DNA of 18,108 bases, from assembly GCA_024645145.1 (NCBI GenBank), contig JAHEGL010000020.1:1-18108 (forward strand), read 5' to 3'. Below are positions 15,477 to 18,108 of this stretch, one piece after another (the stretch's first letter is position 1; each line of letters begins with the position of its first letter). The position numbers and the translations under genes were made by a program. The notes beneath the pieces were generated by a model. That model saw only the letters and a program-made list of their open reading frames with translations, was not told the origin of the DNA and searched no databases. Source of the DNA: Planktotalea sp. (lineage in GTDB: Bacteria; Pseudomonadota; Alphaproteobacteria; Rhodobacterales; Rhodobacteraceae).

Positions 15477-16277
15477 ATGCGTGAAAATACAGGTCAGAAC
15501 ACACGAGACCGACGCATTGTCGTTTTTGGATTCGCAATTTTTATTTGTGTTTTCCTTGGCCCATTTGGCACCGGTGAGGACTTGAACTTTTGGGATCGTG
15601 TCGCGTTCTGGACTGTTGCGATAAGTGCCGTCGGCATCTTTATGGAAATTTGTATACTGACGATACTTGAAAGCAAGTGGCTCGTAAGATTTCCGAGCCT
15701 CATTATCATCGCAATCGGGTCTGCAATCGCTGGTTTTCCAGGTGCTTCTGTTGTCATTACGCTCAACAAAATTTTTCGACCTGAGCACCTAGAAGACTCT
15801 CAGTTTCCCGAACTGTGGCTGAAGGTCACAATAATGGGAGTCCTTATCGCTGGACTAGAACTCTTGATTAGTGCTCGCAATCAAACTGCCCAAGAAGAGG
15901 CGACAAAACGCAAGCCAAAAGATGACGCCGACAAACAGGCCATTCTAAAAACGCCTCGCCTATTCCAACGTCTGCCAACACGCTTACGTGAAGCGCAGAT
16001 CATCTCGATGTCTATGCAGGATCACTATGTAGAAGTGACGACGACCAAAGGAAGCGAGATGATCTTGATGCGCCTTAGCGACGCAATGGACCTGCTCGAT
16101 GGGATCGAAGGGGTGCAAACTCATCGCTCCCACTGGGCCGCCAGTGCACATGCAGACACGTTGTCGCGTGCAGGGCGACGTCATGAACTCAAACTCAAAG
16201 ATGGGCGTTCAGTTCCAGTAAGCAGCAGCTACCGAGACACTGTAGAACGCATGCTAAACGAAAAAGGGCAGGCCTAA
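15477..16277 (+). CDS. Membrane-anchored LytTR-family DNA-binding regulator
   Basis: This 266-residue protein has four predicted membrane helices (about 13-31, 42-64, 73-96, 113-133), then a charged linker rich in Lys, Asp and Glu (135-157), then a LytTR DNA-binding domain (about 162-262). LytTR hallmarks are IISMSMQDHYVEVTTTKG (175-192), the helix MRLSDAMDLLDG, VQTHRSHWAA (213-222) and the closing DGRSVPVSSSYRDTVERML. There is no receiver or kinase domain, so it would be a one-component regulator that senses at the membrane. Signal and targets are unknown. The ATG at 15477 precedes the first helix but its ribosome site is poor. It stands alone between the TPR and ETF-QO genes, and its first third looks less GC-rich than the neighbours. 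Confidence 0.88.
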   Translation: MRENTGQNTRDRRIVVFGFAIFICVFLGPFGTGEDLNFWDRVAFWTVAISAVGIFMEICILTILESKWLVRFPSLIIIAIGSAIAGFPGASVVITLNKIFRPEHLEDSQFPELWLKVTIMGVLIAGLELLISARNQTAQEEATKRKPKDDADKQAILKTPRLFQRLPTRLREAQIISMSMQDHYVEVTTTKGSEMILMRLSDAMDLLDGIEGVQTHRSHWAASAHADTLSRAGRRHELKLKDGRSVPVSSSYRDTVERMLNEKGQA

Positions 16278-16288
16278 GCCTACCCTTT
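16263..16288. terminator. Bidirectional terminator with the LytTR stop codon in its loop
   Basis: AAAGGG-C-AGGC pairs with GCCT-A-CCCTTT, with one C-A mismatch, around the loop CTAA whose last three bases are the LytTR stop codon. On the minus strand the stem is followed by T residues from the A-run at 16261-16265, so it should end the ETF-QO transcript 21 bp after its stop. On the plus strand it closes the LytTR message. Confidence 0.75.
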
Positions 16289-16309
16289 CTAACCACCAAA
16301 AATGCTAAA

Positions 16310-17944
16310 TCACATATTGGGATAATTCGGACCATCCCCACCTTGCGGCGTGACCCAAGTGATGTTCTGGCTCGGATCTTTGATGTCACATGTTTTACAA
16401 TGCACGCAGTTCTGGAAGTTGATTACAAAATTGTCGTCAACCACTTCGTATACACCCGCCGGGCAATAACGCTGCGCAGGTTCGGCATAATGCGGCATGT
16501 TCACCGCCATCGGCACCATCTTATCGCCTAGCTGCAGGTGCGCAGGCTGGCTTTCTTCATGGTTGGTGAAGCTGAACGCAACATTCGTAAGACGGTCAAA
16601 GCTGAGCGTGCCATCGGGCTTTGGATACTCAATCGGTTCGTGCGCCGCAGCTTTACCAGTTGCATCAGCGTCATTTTTGCCATGCTTCATCGTCCCGAGC
16701 AAAGAGAAGCCAAATGTATTCGTCCACATGTCGAACCCGCCAACTGAGAGCGAGGCGACAAGGCCGTATTTGCTCCAAAGCGGCTTCACGTTGCGCACTT
16801 TGTGTAGATCCTTGCCAATTTCACCAGAGCGCACCTCTGCTTCATAGTCACTCAGCTCATCGCCAGATCGGTCTTGCCCAATAGCAGCATACGCCGCCTC
16901 TGCCGCAGCTATGCCAGAGAGCATCGCGTTATGATTGCCCTTGATGCGCGCTACGTTGACCATGCCAACGGAACAGCCGAGCAAGGCAACGCCAGGTGCA
17001 ACCATTTTCGGCATGGATTGCGACCCACCTTCAGAAATAGCGCGCGCACCGTAAGCGACGCGTTTGCCACCTTTGAGCAGGTCAGCAACCATCGGATGAT
17101 GCTTGAAGCGCTGAAATTCCATGTAGGGGAACAGATGTGGGTTCTCATAGTTCAGGTGAACCACGAGACCGACATAAACTTGATTATTATCAAGGTGATA
17201 AACGAACGAACCACCCCCGGCATTGCTGCCCAAGGGCCAACCCATTGTGTGGGTGACAGAGCCTTCTTTGTGCTTAGCCGGATCAATTTCCCAGATCTCT
17301 TTCATGCCTAGGCCGAATTTCTGTGGCTCTTTCCCTTTAGAGAGATCGTATTTCGAGATCACCTCTTTGCTCAGCGAGCCGCGCACCCCTTCGCTCAGGA
17401 AAACGTACTTGCCATGTAACTCCATACCCGGCTCTGAGTTGGGGCCGAGCGATCCATCCGCTTCAAGCCCGAACACGCCAGCAACAACGCCTTTGACCTC
17501 GCCATTGTCGCCATAAACCAATTCGGAACACGCCATGCCTGGGAAAATTTCAACACCCAACTCTTCCGCTTGCTCCGCCATCCAACGACAGACATTTCCC
17601 ATGGAAACGATGTAGTTACCGTGATTGTTCATCAGCGGTGGCATTGCGAAATTCGGGATACGAATTTGACCCGCCTCACCCAAGGCGTAGAAATTATCGT
17701 CCTTCACCGGTACGTTCAGCGGCGCACCCTTTTCTTTCCAGTCCGGAATTAGTTGGTTCAAACCAATCGGATCAAGCACAGCACCAGACAGGATATGTGC
17801 GCCCACTTCAGACCCTTTTTCCAACACAACAACCTGCAAATCAGCATCAAGTTGTTTCAATCGGATTGCTGCGGACAGCCCTGCAGGGCCCGCGCCCACG
17901 ATCACTACGTCGTATTCCATCGCTTCGCGTTCGATCTCAGACAT
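16310..17944 (-). CDS. Electron transfer flavoprotein-ubiquinone oxidoreductase
   Basis: This 544-residue inner-membrane-associated enzyme takes electrons from reduced ETF, loaded by acyl-CoA and other dehydrogenases, and passes them to ubiquinone. It starts MSEIEREAMEYDVVIVGAG. The FAD-binding GxGxxG is at 17-22, and GSEVGAHILSGAVLDP follows. The carboxy terminus holds the single 4Fe-4S cluster ligands Cys494, Cys513, Cys516 and Cys519 (CPAGVYEV, then CVHCKTC), followed by DIKDPSQNITWVTPQGG. All expected motifs are intact. ATG 17944 has AGGAG about 7 nt upstream; a start seven codons earlier is open but has no support. The ETF subunit genes are not in the window. Its quinone substrate connects it to the ispE and polyprenyl synthase genes nearby. 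Confidence 0.96.
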   Translation of the reverse strand: MSEIEREAMEYDVVIVGAGPAGLSAAIRLKQLDADLQVVVLEKGSEVGAHILSGAVLDPIGLNQLIPDWKEKGAPLNVPVKDDNFYALGEAGQIRIPNFAMPPLMNNHGNYIVSMGNVCRWMAEQAEELGVEIFPGMACSELVYGDNGEVKGVVAGVFGLEADGSLGPNSEPGMELHGKYVFLSEGVRGSLSKEVISKYDLSKGKEPQKFGLGMKEIWEIDPAKHKEGSVTHTMGWPLGSNAGGGSFVYHLDNNQVYVGLVVHLNYENPHLFPYMEFQRFKHHPMVADLLKGGKRVAYGARAISEGGSQSMPKMVAPGVALLGCSVGMVNVARIKGNHNAMLSGIAAAEAAYAAIGQDRSGDELSDYEAEVRSGEIGKDLHKVRNVKPLWSKYGLVASLSVGGFDMWTNTFGFSLLGTMKHGKNDADATGKAAAHEPIEYPKPDGTLSFDRLTNVAFSFTNHEESQPAHLQLGDKMVPMAVNMPHYAEPAQRYCPAGVYEVVDDNFVINFQNCVHCKTCDIKDPSQNITWVTPQGGDGPNYPNM

Positions 17945-17984
17945 GATGGCTCCTCTCGTGAGCAAGAAATAATGTTGCGCCGAT

Positions 17985-18013
17985 GGGTATCAAGCCATGC
18001 CCAATAGGGTCAA
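17985..18013 (-). promoter_or_regulatory. Candidate promoter for the ETF-QO gene
   Basis: TTGACC (18013-18008) is followed after 17 bp by ATACCC (17990-17985) on the minus strand. The -35 is good and the -10 poor. The remaining sequence to the window end holds a 10-bp palindrome GATGATCATC (18083-18092) and no recognisable gene. Confidence 0.35.
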
Positions 18014-18108
18014 TCGGAACGATACGTAAATCGCACCGTTTCAGCAGAAAAAAACTACGCATTCGCGTGAATATGCTTATACGATGATCATCACTTGCAT
18101 TTAACCAC

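Noticed and set aside
15328..15585. 85-codon plus-strand frame before and into the LytTR gene
   Set aside because: No ribosome site, no recognisable family, and it overlaps the LytTR gene by more than 100 bp in another frame.
18083..18092. Palindrome GATGATCATC near the window end
   Set aside because: Ten bases, no second copy and no gene start in view on that side, so no function can be argued.

Overview
The window looks like a stretch of chromosome from an alphaproteobacterium of the Rhodobacterales (roseobacter type). The basis is a GcrA cell-cycle regulator, an alphaproteobacterial-type ETF:ubiquinone oxidoreductase, carB standing apart from carA, the TPR gene followed by ispE, a long-chain polyprenyl diphosphate synthase as expected in a Q10 maker, and moderate-to-high GC. 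I see no rRNA, tRNA, CRISPR array, insertion sequence, integrase or phage gene. Nearly all of it is housekeeping DNA in short, alternately oriented transcription units.

Layout from left to right. Arginine synthesis on the minus strand: argD, then the first 12 codons of argF cut by the window edge. A plus-strand EamA/DMT exporter meets, tail to tail with an 11-bp overlap, a minus-strand ABC-2 permease that has no ATPase beside it. gcrA follows on the plus strand, then a secreted polysaccharide deacetylase gene with closely related palindromes on both sides. aspS (minus) and carB (plus) diverge from a 198-bp gap holding two good sigma70-like promoters and an inverted repeat between them. Next come a 54-codon YdcH/DUF465 gene (minus), trmN6 and a DUF2007 gene (minus, overlapping), a polyprenyl diphosphate synthase (plus), and ispE with a signal-peptide TPR protein (minus, overlapping start and stop). 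ispE makes isoprenoid precursors and the synthase elongates them, so the two overlapping convergent genes act in one pathway. A membrane-anchored LytTR regulator (plus) with an unusually long upstream region separates the TPR gene from the ETF:ubiquinone oxidoreductase gene (minus), which would feed electrons into the quinone pool.

The more unusual signals are regulatory. They are: a terminator-like hairpin in the gcrA leader, plus a dyad between its promoter hexamers and a GANTC site just upstream; a full TTAA-N7-TTAA CtrA-type box upstream of the YdcH gene; twin palindromes flanking the deacetylase; a stop codon inside the loop of a bidirectional terminator; and the structured, AT-rich region before the LytTR gene, the only part that looks accessory. 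I found no clear new multi-gene system. The LytTR locus and the gcrA leader are the best candidates for follow-up.
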